Of a stretch of DNA of 64,000 bases, positions 9,705-21,300 are shown piece by piece. The number at the start of each line of letters is the position of its first letter. Positions within the stretch are counted from its first letter, which is position 1. The notes below the pieces were generated by a model, which worked only from the letters and a program-made list of their open reading frames with translations, was not told the DNA's origin and did no database searches. The translations under genes were made by a program, and so were the position numbers. The stretch lies in NCBI GenBank assembly GCA_040219085.1, contig JAVJTC010000008.1:1-64000 (forward strand), read 5' to 3'. Origin of the DNA: Acidimicrobiales bacterium. Lineage in GTDB: Bacteria > Actinomycetota > Acidimicrobiia > Acidimicrobiales > JAVJTC01.

Positions 9705-10745
9705 ATGGCCCTGTCCGTCCTCGTCACCGGTATCGGTGGTGTCGTCGGCTCGCGGGTAGCGAGCCGACTTGTGGACGATCCCGCGGTCAGTGTCCTCGCC
9801 GGGGTCGATCGTCACCAGCGTGTTCTCGATCGTGTGACGGTGCACCGCGCCGATCTCCTCGCCGACGATCTCGAACCGGTCTTCGCCGGAATGGACGTCG
9901 TGGTCCATCTGGCCACCACCTTCTCGCCGTCGTCGGCGGGCGAGGAAGTGGCCCGCGCCGACGTCGCACTGCTGCGGCGGGTACTCGACGCGTCGTCCGC
10001 CGCAGGCGTCACCCGCCTCGTGCTCGTCTCGACGGCGATGGTCTACGGCGCATGGGCCAACAATCCGACACCGCTGACCGAAGCGGCGCCTCTGCGACCG
10101 AACCCGGACTTCGCGTACGCCGTGTCGCGGGCCGAGATGGAGAGGGCGGCGCAGGCCTGGGCCGAGGAGGTCGGAGCGACGCTCGTCGTGTTGCGGCCGA
10201 CGACGACGGTCGCCGGCGACGCGTCGAGCTGGGTGGCCGATTCGCTGCGTGAGGTCGGTCGCCTGGCCGTCGGCGACGAAGATCCCGCGGTCCAGTACCT
10301 CCATCTCGATGACCTCGTCGAGGCGGTCGTCCTCGCAACGACGACGATCGCCGCCGGCGTCTACAACGTGGCGCCTGACGAGTCCGCCCCGAGGTCGCAG
10401 ATCCGACGGCTCAGCGGCGCCGTGCCGCGTGCCCGACTCACCGAGGATGCTGCTCGCCGGGTCGTCTCGTTCCGTCGACGCGCAGGGCTGGCACGCACGT
10501 CTCCGGGGATCCTGCCCTACACCGTTCACCGGTGGGTGGTGGCCAACGATCGTCTGCGCGGCTCGGGCTGGGAGCCGTCGTACTCGAACGCCGAGGCCTA
10601 CGTGGAGGCTCATTCGGCCCGCCCGTGGGCGATGCTCAACTCGAAGCGGCGCCAGCAGATCGCGCTTGGCGGTCTCGGAGCGGCCGCCGTCACCGGGGCC
10701 GCGGCGGGTGCGTGGGTCTGGCGCTCGATGCGCCGCCGTCGCTGA
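9705..10745 (+). CDS. NAD-dependent epimerase/dehydratase (extended SDR) with C-terminal membrane anchor
   Basis: 346 residues. Rossmann-fold glycine motif TGIGGVVGSRVASRL at the N-terminus, ADLLADDLEPVFAGMDVVVHLATTFSP typical of extended SDRs, and the active-site region YAVSRAEME, where the usual YxxxK has Arg in place of Lys. A hydrophobic helix (about residues 320-340) followed by RRRR suggests a C-terminal membrane anchor. AGGAGAAACGA precedes the ATG. Substrate unknown, probably a nucleotide sugar or a lipid-linked substrate. The Lys-to-Arg change may weaken classical SDR chemistry. Confidence 0.78.
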   Translation: MALSVLVTGIGGVVGSRVASRLVDDPAVSVLAGVDRHQRVLDRVTVHRADLLADDLEPVFAGMDVVVHLATTFSPSSAGEEVARADVALLRRVLDASSAAGVTRLVLVSTAMVYGAWANNPTPLTEAAPLRPNPDFAYAVSRAEMERAAQAWAEEVGATLVVLRPTTTVAGDASSWVADSLREVGRLAVGDEDPAVQYLHLDDLVEAVVLATTTIAAGVYNVAPDESAPRSQIRRLSGAVPRARLTEDAARRVVSFRRRAGLARTSPGILPYTVHRWVVANDRLRGSGWEPSYSNAEAYVEAHSARPWAMLNSKRRQQIALGGLGAAAVTGAAAGAWVWRSMRRRR

Positions 10746-10762
10746 CGGGGAGGATCCCGCTC

Positions 10763-11959
10763 TCAGTCGGCGGCGACGGGGGACTCGGAGCGGTGGCCGA
10801 GGGTGACCTCGGTGGTGCGCTCGATCCCGTTGCGCAGGTACCTCACCACGACCGGTGCGTCGGGACCGGTGTAGCGAATGGTCATGACGAGGTCCGACAT
10901 GGTGCGTACCGGGGTGTTCGCCACCTCGGTGACGATGTCACCGGGAAGCAGACCGGCCCGGGCTGCCGGGCCGTCGGTGAAGGCGTGCAGGACGACGACG
11001 CCGCCGTCCACCGGCAGGCCGTCGAGGCGATCCTGGTCCGCGTCGGCCCCCTGGATGCCGAGCCAGGGGTGGTCCGGCGTTCCGTAGTCGACGAGTGATG
11101 TTCCCACCCGCACCGCCGATTCGATGGGAACGGCGAGTCCGAGGGCGTCATCCCCGGTGGTGGCCGCGACGGTCACACCGATGACCCTGCCCTCGGCGTC
11201 GAACACCGCGGCACCGGGGATCGGCGCACCCTCGGGGCTCGAATACGCCAGGAGGCCGTGGAGTCGTGTGTCGGCGAAGTCGACCGACCGTGCCAGCGAC
11301 AGCACGCGGCCGTCGACCCGCAGCGTTTCGGCGGCGACGTCGTGCACGATCGCGTACTGGCCGAGTCGCACGTTGTCGCCCAGTCCGAGGTCGGCGACCT
11401 CGTAGACGTCGTCCACTGCGAGCACGGCGAGATCGTTCAGCGGGTCCGTGCCGATCAGCAGCCCGGTGCGGGTGAAACGTCCCGCGGTCACCTCGACCGT
11501 TCCGCTCTGGACGAGGGAGAGACTTGTCAGGATGTGGCCGTGGCTGAAGACGAGGCCGGCTCCGACGGTCGTGCCGTCGGGACCCGTCACGGTGACGATC
11601 GGCGTCGAGGCGTCGACCGCGGCCTGCAGTTCGTCGGTCCAGCTGGTGTCGGGGACCGAGAAGGACCGGCTGACAGGAAGCAGGTCGCCCTCGCCGGTGA
11701 TGGTCTGTTCGCCGCCGCCACTGACGGATCCGAGGGTCAGGGCGAGGCCTGCGAGCAGCAGCCCTCCGCCGAGGACGCCGAGCGCGGTGGCGCCGACCCC
11801 GGTGAGTCGCCGACGCCCGGCGGTGGGCGCGCGCTGTGCATCCGCCGCGGCGCGACGTTCAGCCGCCATCTCCGAGGGGTGTCGCCAGACCCGGTCCTCG
11901 GGAGGCAACAGAGGGGCGACGTGGTCGTCGTCGCCCGGGTCGAAGTCCTCCGGATACAT
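10763..11959 (-). CDS. Membrane-anchored PDZ protein with degenerate trypsin-like domain
   Basis: 398 residues from the ATG at 11959 (an in-frame GTG at 12004 would add 15 residues; neither has a strong ribosome site). Order: Asp-rich N-terminus, one membrane helix (about residues 51-72), a chymotrypsin-fold domain like HtrA/S1C proteases, then a PDZ domain (GVVVLHAFTDGPAARAGLLPGDI). Where HtrA proteases carry the catalytic His (TNxHVV) this reads ILTSLSLV, and the GNSGGPL serine loop reads GAPIPGAAVF. Only the Asp of DPLNDLAVL remains. It is therefore probably a pseudoprotease that binds extracytoplasmic polypeptides. Confidence 0.8.
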   Translation of the reverse strand: MYPEDFDPGDDDHVAPLLPPEDRVWRHPSEMAAERRAAADAQRAPTAGRRRLTGVGATALGVLGGGLLLAGLALTLGSVSGGGEQTITGEGDLLPVSRSFSVPDTSWTDELQAAVDASTPIVTVTGPDGTTVGAGLVFSHGHILTSLSLVQSGTVEVTAGRFTRTGLLIGTDPLNDLAVLAVDDVYEVADLGLGDNVRLGQYAIVHDVAAETLRVDGRVLSLARSVDFADTRLHGLLAYSSPEGAPIPGAAVFDAEGRVIGVTVAATTGDDALGLAVPIESAVRVGTSLVDYGTPDHPWLGIQGADADQDRLDGLPVDGGVVVLHAFTDGPAARAGLLPGDIVTEVANTPVRTMSDLVMTIRYTGPDAPVVVRYLRNGIERTTEVTLGHRSESPVAAD

Positions 11960-12035
11960 CGGCACGAGAGTACCGAGTGGCCGCCCCCGTGTATCCGCGC
12001 CCACGGTCGCGCCCCGTCGCTTCTACCATGGCGGC

Positions 12036-12569
12036 GTGCAACCTCGCGGAGACGACGACACCTGGGTCGGCATCAGCGGGGACCGGTTGCCGACCGCCGA
12101 AGCTCTCTCGTGGGCGGGTACCCCGGACTGCGGAGCGGTGGTGCTCTTCAGCGGGAATGCCCGCGATCACTCCGATGGTCGTCCCGAGGTCTCGGACCTC
12201 GAGTACGAGGCCTACGAGTCCCAGGTCGAACCACGACTGCGGTCGCTCGCAGATGAGGCTCGTGCCCGCTGGAGTTCGGTGCGACGGATCGTCATGATCC
12301 ACCGGGTGGGTCGTGTCGAGATCGGCGAGGCAGCCGTCATCGTCGTGGCCGCGGCGCCCCATCGCGACGACGCGTTCTCGGCGGGTCGATTCTGTATCGA
12401 CGCGCTGAAGGCAACTGTGCCGATCTGGAAGCGCGAGCGTTGGCGCGACGGAGAGAGCTGGGGTCTCGAGGCCCAACACCTGGTGGAGATCGACCAGTTC
12501 GGCAGCGGCCCCGACGGTGACGGACCTCGAGATGACGCAGACCCGAAGGCATCCGGGTCCGGCCGGTGA
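12036..12569 (+). CDS. moaE: Molybdopterin synthase catalytic subunit MoaE
   Basis: 177 residues from GTG. MoaE transfers sulfur from thiocarboxylated MoaD to precursor Z to make molybdopterin. Family motifs are VVLFSGNARDHSDGR near residue 31, LEYEAYES, RIVMIHRVGRVEIGEAAVIVVAAAPHRDDAF and the catalytic Lys region LKATVPIWKRERWRDGESW. The C-terminal 25 residues are poorly ordered. No moaD is seen nearby. Divergent from the PDZ protein gene by 76 bases. A molybdenum enzyme such as xanthine dehydrogenase would link it to the purine island, but none is in the window. Confidence 0.92.
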   Translation: MQPRGDDDTWVGISGDRLPTAEALSWAGTPDCGAVVLFSGNARDHSDGRPEVSDLEYEAYESQVEPRLRSLADEARARWSSVRRIVMIHRVGRVEIGEAAVIVVAAAPHRDDAFSAGRFCIDALKATVPIWKRERWRDGESWGLEAQHLVEIDQFGSGPDGDGPRDDADPKASGSGR

Positions 12570-12651
12570 CCATCCGATGGGCCGGTGCGAGCGGTACCCT
12601 TCCACAGGCTTCATCTCGCCCACTTCGGGATCCGGAGGGACACCCACCCAC

Positions 12652-12849
12652 ATGGCAAGCCTGATATTCCTCGCCGTCGCGGCCATCATCATCGCGATCG
12701 GCGTCACCGTCATCTGGATGCGGGACCGCATCGGATCACGTTTCGACTCGAGCATCGACCGATTCGAGGCGGAGATGGGTGCGCTGGCACCCGTGCGGGT
12801 GCGGCCGGCGCGTCGCAGCTCAGGCCGCGGCGGTAGCGGTAGGAGCTGA
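12652..12849 (+). CDS. 65-residue single-pass membrane protein upstream of mreB
   Basis: ATG with GGAGGGA 11 bases upstream. One strongly hydrophobic segment at residues 3-22 (LIFLAVAAIIIAIGVTVIWM), then a charged helix RDRIGSRFDSSIDRFEAEM and an Arg/Ser-rich tail. It ends with TGA at 12847-12849, just before the likely CTG start of mreB, so the two are probably translated together. Not recognised. The position suggests a membrane partner or anchor for MreB, which is inference only. Confidence 0.7.
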   Translation: MASLIFLAVAAIIIAIGVTVIWMRDRIGSRFDSSIDRFEAEMGALAPVRVRPARRSSGRGGSGRS

Positions 12850-12854
12850 CCCTG
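12841..12854 (+). promoter_or_regulatory. Shine-Dalgarno AGGAG and CTG start codon of mreB
   Basis: AGGAG at 12841-12845 is followed by 6 bases and then CTG at 12852-12854. An in-frame TAG at 12840-12842 closes the frame upstream, and the only in-frame start-like codons before the first MreB motif are CTG codons at 12846 and 12852. The next GTG, at 12921, would remove the first phosphate-binding motif. The spacing fits CTG at 12852. Confidence 0.7.
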
Positions 12855-13853
12855 GCGCGGGACCTGGCCATCGACCTGGGGACGGCCAACACCCTGGTCT
12901 ACGCCAAGGGGCGCGGCATCGTGTTGAACGAGCCGTCGGTCATCGCGCTCAACTCCAAGTCCGGCGACGTTCTCGCCATGGGACACGAAGCGTGGCAGAT
13001 GATCGGCCGGACGCCGAGTTACGTCGTGGCGGTCCGCCCGCTGCGCAAAGGGGCCATCACCGACTTCGACGTGACCCAGCGGATGATCCGCCTCCTTCTG
13101 CAGAGAGTCGGTGTCAGTCGCTTCAACCGGCCCCGCGTGGTCATCTGCGTCCCGTCAGCCATCACCGCCGTAGAACGGCGGGCCGTGACCGAAGCCGCCC
13201 GCCGTGCGGGGGCCGCCGATGCGCAGTTGATCGAGCAACCCCTCGCGGCCGCCATCGGGGCGGGTCTGCCGATCAACGAACCGATCGGAAACATGGTCAT
13301 CGACGTGGGCGGCGGGACGACCGAGACGGCACTCATCTCGATGGGCGGCGTCGTCGCTCTCGAGGCCGTCCGGATCGGTTCGTTCGACATCGACGCGGCG
13401 ATCCAGACCTACATCCGGCGCGCATACGGCATCGCCATCGGTGAGCGCACGTCGGAGGAGATCAAGATCGTCATCGGTTCCGCCGCGTACACCCCCGGCG
13501 AGGTTCAGGCCGAGGTGCGGGGCCGGCAGCTGATGACCGGCCTGCCGGAGACGGTGTTGCTCGACCCGGCTGAGATACGAACCGCGATCGAGGAGCCGGT
13601 CTCCGCGATCGTGGACTCGGTGCTCGCGTGCCTGGCCCAGGCCCCGCCCGAGTTGGCTCAGGACCTCATCACGAGCGGGGTGAACCTCGTCGGCGGGGGT
13701 GGGCTGCTGCGGGGGCTCGACCGACGACTCGAACGGGAGTCGTCGGTTCCGGTGCATCTCGTGGACGCTCCTCTGGAGGCCGTGGTCCTGGGCGCCGGCC
13801 GCTGTATCGAGTCCTTCGATGCGGTCCGGGCGATGTTCATGGACGCGCGCTGA
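12852..13853 (+). CDS. mreB: Rod shape-determining actin homologue MreB
   Basis: 333 residues if read from CTG. Family-typical beginning (M)ARDLAIDLGTANTLVYAKGRGIVLNEPSV, containing the phosphate-1 motif DLGTAN. Phosphate-2 motif VIDVGGGTTETALIS, connecting and adenosine motifs (NLVGGGGLLRGLDRRL). MreB forms ATP-dependent filaments under the membrane that guide cell-wall synthesis. mreC, mreD and rodA do not follow, which is unusual. Instead a HEAT-repeat gene lies convergent. A GTG start at 12921 would give an inactive truncated ATPase, hence the CTG choice. Confidence 0.88.
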   Translation: MARDLAIDLGTANTLVYAKGRGIVLNEPSVIALNSKSGDVLAMGHEAWQMIGRTPSYVVAVRPLRKGAITDFDVTQRMIRLLLQRVGVSRFNRPRVVICVPSAITAVERRAVTEAARRAGAADAQLIEQPLAAAIGAGLPINEPIGNMVIDVGGGTTETALISMGGVVALEAVRIGSFDIDAAIQTYIRRAYGIAIGERTSEEIKIVIGSAAYTPGEVQAEVRGRQLMTGLPETVLLDPAEIRTAIEEPVSAIVDSVLACLAQAPPELAQDLITSGVNLVGGGGLLRGLDRRLERESSVPVHLVDAPLEAVVLGAGRCIESFDAVRAMFMDAR

Positions 13854-13886
13854 GCCACCCTGCCGGAGCTGAACGCCGCTGACGGG

Positions 13887-14477
13887 TCAGTAACCCTCGG
13901 CGACCAGGGCCTGGGCCGCGTCACGGACCTGTCGGTCCCGGTCTCCCGTCGCCTCCCGCAGCGCCTGCTCCACCTCGGGACCTTCGAATGGCGCGAGGGC
14001 GATCACCGCCCGTCGCCGGATCGCCGGACGGTCCCCGAGCGCGGCGATGATCGCCGGAATGGCGCGCTCGTCGCCGAGTGCGCCGAGAGCGGCGACGGCG
14101 CTTTCGCGGCAGGCCGGGTCGCTGTGGTCGGCGGCGACGGCGGTGAGGGCCCCGAGGACCCGGTCGCCGCAGCGGCCCCTCTCCCCGAGCGCCCATGCTG
14201 TCACCTCGACGACGCGGTCGTCGTCGTCACCCAGCAGCGGCGACGGATCCGGTGTCGACGGGTCGGCGCAGAGTTGGGCTGCGGCATGACGAACCACCGG
14301 CGACGGGTCCCGGTGGGCCGCTTCGAGTTCCGCACCGAGAAGGCCCAGGCGCCCGAGCGCGCGCAGCGCGCTCGCCCGCACCACGGGGTCGTCGTCGGCG
14401 AGTCCGGTCCTCACGGCGGCCTCGTCGCCCGCGTGGCCGGCAACGACGACAGAGCGTCGCCGTTGTGACGTCGTCAC
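13887..14477 (-). CDS. HEAT-repeat protein
   Basis: 196 residues from GTG at 14477. Helical repeats of about 30 residues with the PBS-lyase/HEAT pattern: DDDPVVRASALRALGRLG, RDPSPVVRHAAAQL, DPACRESAVAALGALGDERAIPAIIAAL, RPAIRRRAVIALAPF and DRDRQVRDAAQAL. Such proteins are scaffolds. The GTG overlaps the stop of the upstream membrane protein gene by 4 bases (GTGA), so the two are co-translated. Function unknown. Confidence 0.82.
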   Translation of the reverse strand: MTTSQRRRSVVVAGHAGDEAAVRTGLADDDPVVRASALRALGRLGLLGAELEAAHRDPSPVVRHAAAQLCADPSTPDPSPLLGDDDDRVVEVTAWALGERGRCGDRVLGALTAVAADHSDPACRESAVAALGALGDERAIPAIIAALGDRPAIRRRAVIALAPFEGPEVEQALREATGDRDRQVRDAAQALVAEGY

Positions 14478-14923
14478 CCGACGGCGGCTTCGAGACTGAT
14501 CAACAGGACGAAGACGATCGCGGCGACGCCCACGGCCAGGGCGAAGCCCAGCACGGCGACGATGATCCCGAGCGCGATCGCGGCCCGGGCCCGTTCCCAC
14601 CACTGGATGTGGGCATCGCGGCCGGTGATCACGCGCTGACGTTTGTAGGGGTCGTAGTCCCGGAAGGCCTGCAGCGGTGAGCGGGGGAGTCGGAACCACT
14701 GGCGCCTGCCGTCGGCGGGGTCCACCGCCGCGCTGAGGTGGGGCATCAGTCGCACAGAAGAATCCCGGGTCGACACCGACAGCTGACGGCGAGCGCCTAG
14801 CGTGACGAGCCGCGGAGGCTGCGTCCACATCCGGTTCGCCGCCAGCGCGAGAAACACCGACAGGACCAAGACGCTGAGCACCCACGACGGGGATGACCCC
14901 GGATCCGACCACGGGCTTGACAC
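14474..14923 (-). CDS. Small two-segment membrane protein
   Basis: 149 residues from GTG at 14923. Hydrophobic segments near residues 15-30 (VLSVLVLSVFLALAA) and 115-142 (AAIALGIIVAVLGFALAVGVAAIVFVLLI), with a soluble middle containing PRLVTLGARRQLSVSTRD and a basic YKRQRV stretch. Not recognised. It is co-translated with the HEAT-repeat gene. If the neighbouring PDZ-Lon gene starts at 14802, the two 5' ends overlap antisense by 122 bases. An internal ATG at 14830 would remove the first membrane segment. Confidence 0.65.
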   Translation of the reverse strand: MSSPWSDPGSSPSWVLSVLVLSVFLALAANRMWTQPPRLVTLGARRQLSVSTRDSSVRLMPHLSAAVDPADGRRQWFRLPRSPLQAFRDYDPYKRQRVITGRDAHIQWWERARAAIALGIIVAVLGFALAVGVAAIVFVLLISLEAAVG

Positions 14924-16070
14924 GCCGCCCACGCTATCGCCGCCATCGGAGCCCGGCGGTGGTGGCCACGCGCGGCGTCGCTCGACGGTCAGGCTCGCTG
15001 TCGGTCTGGGCGTCGCCGCGTTCCTCGGGATCTGCGCCATCGCGATGGCCGTGATCGAGTTGCCGTACTGGTCCGTCGAACCGGGCTCGGTGCGAAGCAC
15101 GGTGGCGGCCATCGACGTGGTGGACGGAGCACAGGAGTTCCCGCCGGAGTCCGAGATCGGCTTCGTCACCGTGCGGTTCCGGAACCGCCTGACGATCTGG
15201 GAGTGGGTCGCCGCAGAGTTGGACGACGAGAAGCGCGTCGTGCACGAAGACCAGGTGACCGGGGGGCGCACGGTCGAAGAGCGCCGTGAGCTCGAGCGGC
15301 TGAAGATGGAGCAGTCTCAGGACGTGTCGGTTCTCGTCGCGCTCGACTACCTGGGGTACGACCTCAACCCGGTGGGCTTCGGGGTCGGCGTCGCCGAGCT
15401 GACCCCGTGTCTGCCGGCGGAGGACGTGCTGCGTCTCGGCGACATCATCGTCGGCATCGACGGTGCCGAAGTCGAGTTCGCCGAGGACCTTCTGGCCGGG
15501 CTCGAGCCGCTGTCGCCGGGCGACACGATCGTGTTGAGCGTGGACCGCGAGGGCTCGGAGGAGTTCATCGACGTGCCACTGGTTCTCGGTTCGAGTGCCG
15601 ACGAGTGTCTTCCCGACGACATGCGGTCGGCGCCGGAGGACGAGCGGGCGATGGTCGGCATCTCGATGAATCCGCTCGTGGACTACGAACCCGACGTCGA
15701 CGTCGACATCGAGACCGGAAGGGTGGGCGGGCCCTCGGCGGGCCTGGCGTTCACCCTCACCGTCATCGACCTGTTGACCCCGGGTGATCTCACCGGCGGC
15801 CTCCAGGTGGCGACGACCGGGGAGATCGCGCCCGACGGGAGCATCGTGCCGATCGGCGAGGCCGCGTTGAAGGTGAAGGCGGTGGAACGGGCCGGATTCG
15901 ACGTCTTCCTCGTCCCCGACCGCAACTACGACGAAGCGGCGGCCGCTGCGACGGACGTCCGTGTCGTCGCCGTCACCGATGTCGCCGACGCCGTCGCGGC
16001 TCTCACCGATCTCGGCGGAGACGCCGTGGTGTCGCCGGTGGGTGACGAACTCGCCGACGACGGCTCCTAG
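14802..16070 (+). CDS. Membrane-anchored PDZ-Lon (S16) serine protease, YlbL type
   Basis: 422 residues from GTG at 14802. One membrane segment (about residues 63-84, LAVGLGVAAFLGICAIAMAVI), a PDZ domain (LTPCLPAEDVLRLGDIIVGIDG), and a C-terminal Lon-type protease domain. The Ser-Lys dyad is visible as GGPSAGLAF and EAALKVKAVERAGFDVFLVP. Start uncertain: no other ATG, GTG or TTG lies in frame before the membrane segment, so either GTG 14802 or a CTG is used. The first 60 residues are low-complexity. Likely cleaves membrane or secreted substrates. Confidence 0.85.
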   Translation: MTSRGGCVHIRFAASARNTDRTKTLSTHDGDDPGSDHGLDTPPTLSPPSEPGGGGHARRRSTVRLAVGLGVAAFLGICAIAMAVIELPYWSVEPGSVRSTVAAIDVVDGAQEFPPESEIGFVTVRFRNRLTIWEWVAAELDDEKRVVHEDQVTGGRTVEERRELERLKMEQSQDVSVLVALDYLGYDLNPVGFGVGVAELTPCLPAEDVLRLGDIIVGIDGAEVEFAEDLLAGLEPLSPGDTIVLSVDREGSEEFIDVPLVLGSSADECLPDDMRSAPEDERAMVGISMNPLVDYEPDVDVDIETGRVGGPSAGLAFTLTVIDLLTPGDLTGGLQVATTGEIAPDGSIVPIGEAALKVKAVERAGFDVFLVPDRNYDEAAAAATDVRVVAVTDVADAVAALTDLGGDAVVSPVGDELADDGS

Positions 16071-16133
16071 CACAACCGCGTGCGCGATGGGGGCTCCGCC
16101 CCTCGCGGGCACGCGCCGTTTACCATCGCGTCG

Positions 16134-18245
<2,112 letters not shown>

Positions 18246-18309
18246 AAGGCGAGACCCGATCCCGTTGCGCGGTCAGCGCAGCGGTCGGGCCTTGTAGGCT
18301 CCTCCCGGT

Positions 18310-21300
18310 ATGCGAGCCGAAGGAGAGATGTCGCGTCCCGGTCGTTCGGGGCGACGTAGGTTCTCGCGCCGTTGGCGGGTCATCGCCATCGCGGTGGTGG
18401 CCGCACTCATCATTCTCATCATCTCGTTGCGCGGGATCGCGGGCTTCTATACGGACTACCTGTGGTTCGACTCGCTCGGCTACGAGGACGTCTGGCGCCG
18501 CGTCCTCGTCGCGAAGGTCGTGCTCGCGCTCATCTTCATCGGGCTGTTCTTCGGCGTCTTGTGGACCAACCTCTTCATCGCCGACCGCATCGCGCCGACC
18601 TTCCGGCCTCCGGGACCCGAAGAGGAGATCCTCTCGCGGTATCACATGTTCGTCGGGCGGCGGACCGGCCTCGTCCGGTTGGGGGTGGCGCTGTTCTTCG
18701 CGGTGATCTCGGGTGTGGGCGCATCAGGCCAGTGGCGCAACTGGATCCTGTTCACGAATCGTGTCGACTTCGGTCTCGAGGACCCCCAGTTCGACACGGA
18801 CATCGGCTTCTACGTGTTCCAGTTGCCGTTCCTGGACTACGTCGTCGGATGGCTCTTCACGGCGCTCGTCATCATCTTCATCGTCACCGCGGTCGCGCAC
18901 TACGTGAACGGGGGCATCAGGGTCCAGACACCGGGACAGCGCGTGACCCCCCAGGTGAAGGCCCACCTGTCCGTGCTGTTGGGGATACTGGCGCTCGTAC
19001 GCGCCGGGGACTACTACCTGGACCGTTTCGGTCTGGTCACCTCCTCGAACGGCACTGTCGACGGTGCCACCTACACCGATGTCAACGCCCGGCTGCCGGT
19101 GCTGAACCTGCTCATCTTGATCTCGCTGTTCGCCTTCGTCCTGTTGTTGGTCAACATCCGTCTGCGGGGCTGGGTACTGCCGACACTGGCCGTCGGCCTG
19201 TGGCTCTTCGTGTCGGTCGTCATGGGTGGGATCTACCCGCTCGTCATCCAGCGTTTCCAGGTCGAGCCCGACGAGTCGACCAAGGAGGCCGAGTTCATCG
19301 ACCTCAACATCGCCGCCACGCGGGCGGCGCTGGGTCTCGACGAGGTCGTGGAGCGGCGCTACGCGGGAAGTTCGGACCTGACCTACCAGGACATCCTCGA
19401 CAACAGCGACATCTTTGATGCCGTGCCGCTGCTTGATCCGGCGGTTCTGCCCGAGACGTTCGAGAACCTCGAGGGCGAGCGACCCTTCTACCAGTTCCCG
19501 CCGCAACTCGACGTCGATCGCTACGAGATCGACGGTCAGACGACCCCGGTCGTCCTCGGCGCCCGCCAGCTCGATCCGGCGGGCATCCCCAACGCCTCGT
19601 GGGAGCGTGAACGCCTGACGTTCACGCACGGTTTCGGCCTGGCGATGGCCCCCGCCAACCGGACCGACGCCGGCGAGCCCGACTTCGTGGTCCAGGGGCT
19701 GCCGATCGTCAACGAGCTCGACGTGCCGATCGACCAGCCGCGGATCTACTTCGGCGAGGACCTCGGCGGATACTCGATCGTGAACACGGACCGCAACGAG
19801 GTCGACGGTGGCGACGAGCAGGCGACCTACACCTACGACGGTGAGGGTGGCGTCGAGATGGGCGGGTTCTTCCGCAAGGCCGCATTCGCGCTGCGCTTCG
19901 GCGACATCGATCCCCTGATCTCGAACTTCGTGCAGTCCGACAGCCGGATCATCTACAACCGCGACATCCGCGGGCGAATCAGCGAGATCGCACCGTTCCT
20001 GCACCTCGACTCCGACATCTACCCTGTCATCAGCGGCGGGGGCATCGTCTATGTGGCCGACGCGTTCACCACCACGAACCGCTATCCCTACGCCCAGCAG
20101 GCCGATACGGAGCAACTCCCCGACGAGAGCGGGTTGCGCCACGACTTCAACTACGTGCGCAACTCGGTGAAGGTCGTCGTGGACGCATTCGACGGCACGG
20201 TCACCTTCTACGTGTTCGACGAGACCGACCCGATCATCGAGGCGTGGCGTGACGCCTTCCCGGAGCTCTTCAGCGACCTGGCGGACATGCCGGCGGACAT
20301 CTTGGACCATGTGCGCTACCCCGAGGACCTGTTCCGGGTGCAGACCAACGTCTACGCCCGCTACCAGCTCGATGACGCGCAGGACTTCTATGAACAGGCC
20401 GAGGCGTGGGCCGTCGCCCAGGACCCCGGAGGCGTCGATGCCGCCGGCACGACCGATGTCACAGCTCAGGACGGGACCGTCACCGCCCGTCGCGAGGAGC
20501 GCATCGAGCCGTACTACACCCTGTTGCGCCTCCCCGAGGAGCAGGAGGCGGACTTCGTCTCGTTGCGTTCGTTCGTGCCGATCGACAGCTCGGCCAATTC
20601 GCGCCGTGAGTTGACGGCGTTCATGGTCGCGAACAGCGACGCGGACGAGTACGGCCAACTGATCGTCTATGAGATCGACGACACGCGCGTGGACGGTCCC
20701 GCGCTCGTGAACTCGCGGATCCAGTCGGATCAGGGCGTTTCACGCGTGGTCACCCTCCTGGATCAGCAGGGGTCCGACGTCCGCTTCGGTGACCTCCTGT
20801 TGGTTCCGGTGGGCGAGTCGATCGTCTACGTCCGTGCCATGTACGTCATCGCCGAGGCGACCGAGGTGCCGGTCCTGCGCAACGTCGTGGCGGTCATCGG
20901 CAACGACGTCGTCATGTGCCGCACACTCGACGAGGCCCTCGAGGGCCTGTTCGGCCGGGTCGAGGTCTCCAGCGACGTCGAATCGGTCAGCAGCGGGTGT
21001 GTGGGCACGGTGGAGGGTCTGACCGACGGAGGTGGCGGAACCGACGGTGAGCCCGACCCGGTGCCCGACCCGACCCCTACACCCACGCCGACCACTGAAC
21101 CGCCGACGACGTCCACGACGACACCGGGTTCCACGCCGACGCCGACGCCGACGCCGACGCCCACGCCGACCCCCACGCCGTCGGGAGATGCCACGGTCGA
21201 AGAGTTGCTGAGCGAGGCCGAGGATCTCTTCGACCGGGCTGACGCTGCGCTCGAGGCCGGCGATCTCGGTGGGTACCAGGACCTCGTCGACGAGGCGCGC

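Noticed and set aside
18724-20658. 644-codon minus-strand ORF inside the UPF0182 gene
   Set aside because: Antisense shadow; the plus-strand protein matches its family over the whole length.
21075-21180. CRISPR or satellite repeat
   Set aside because: In-frame Thr-Pro linker of the UPF0182 protein (ACGCCG units).
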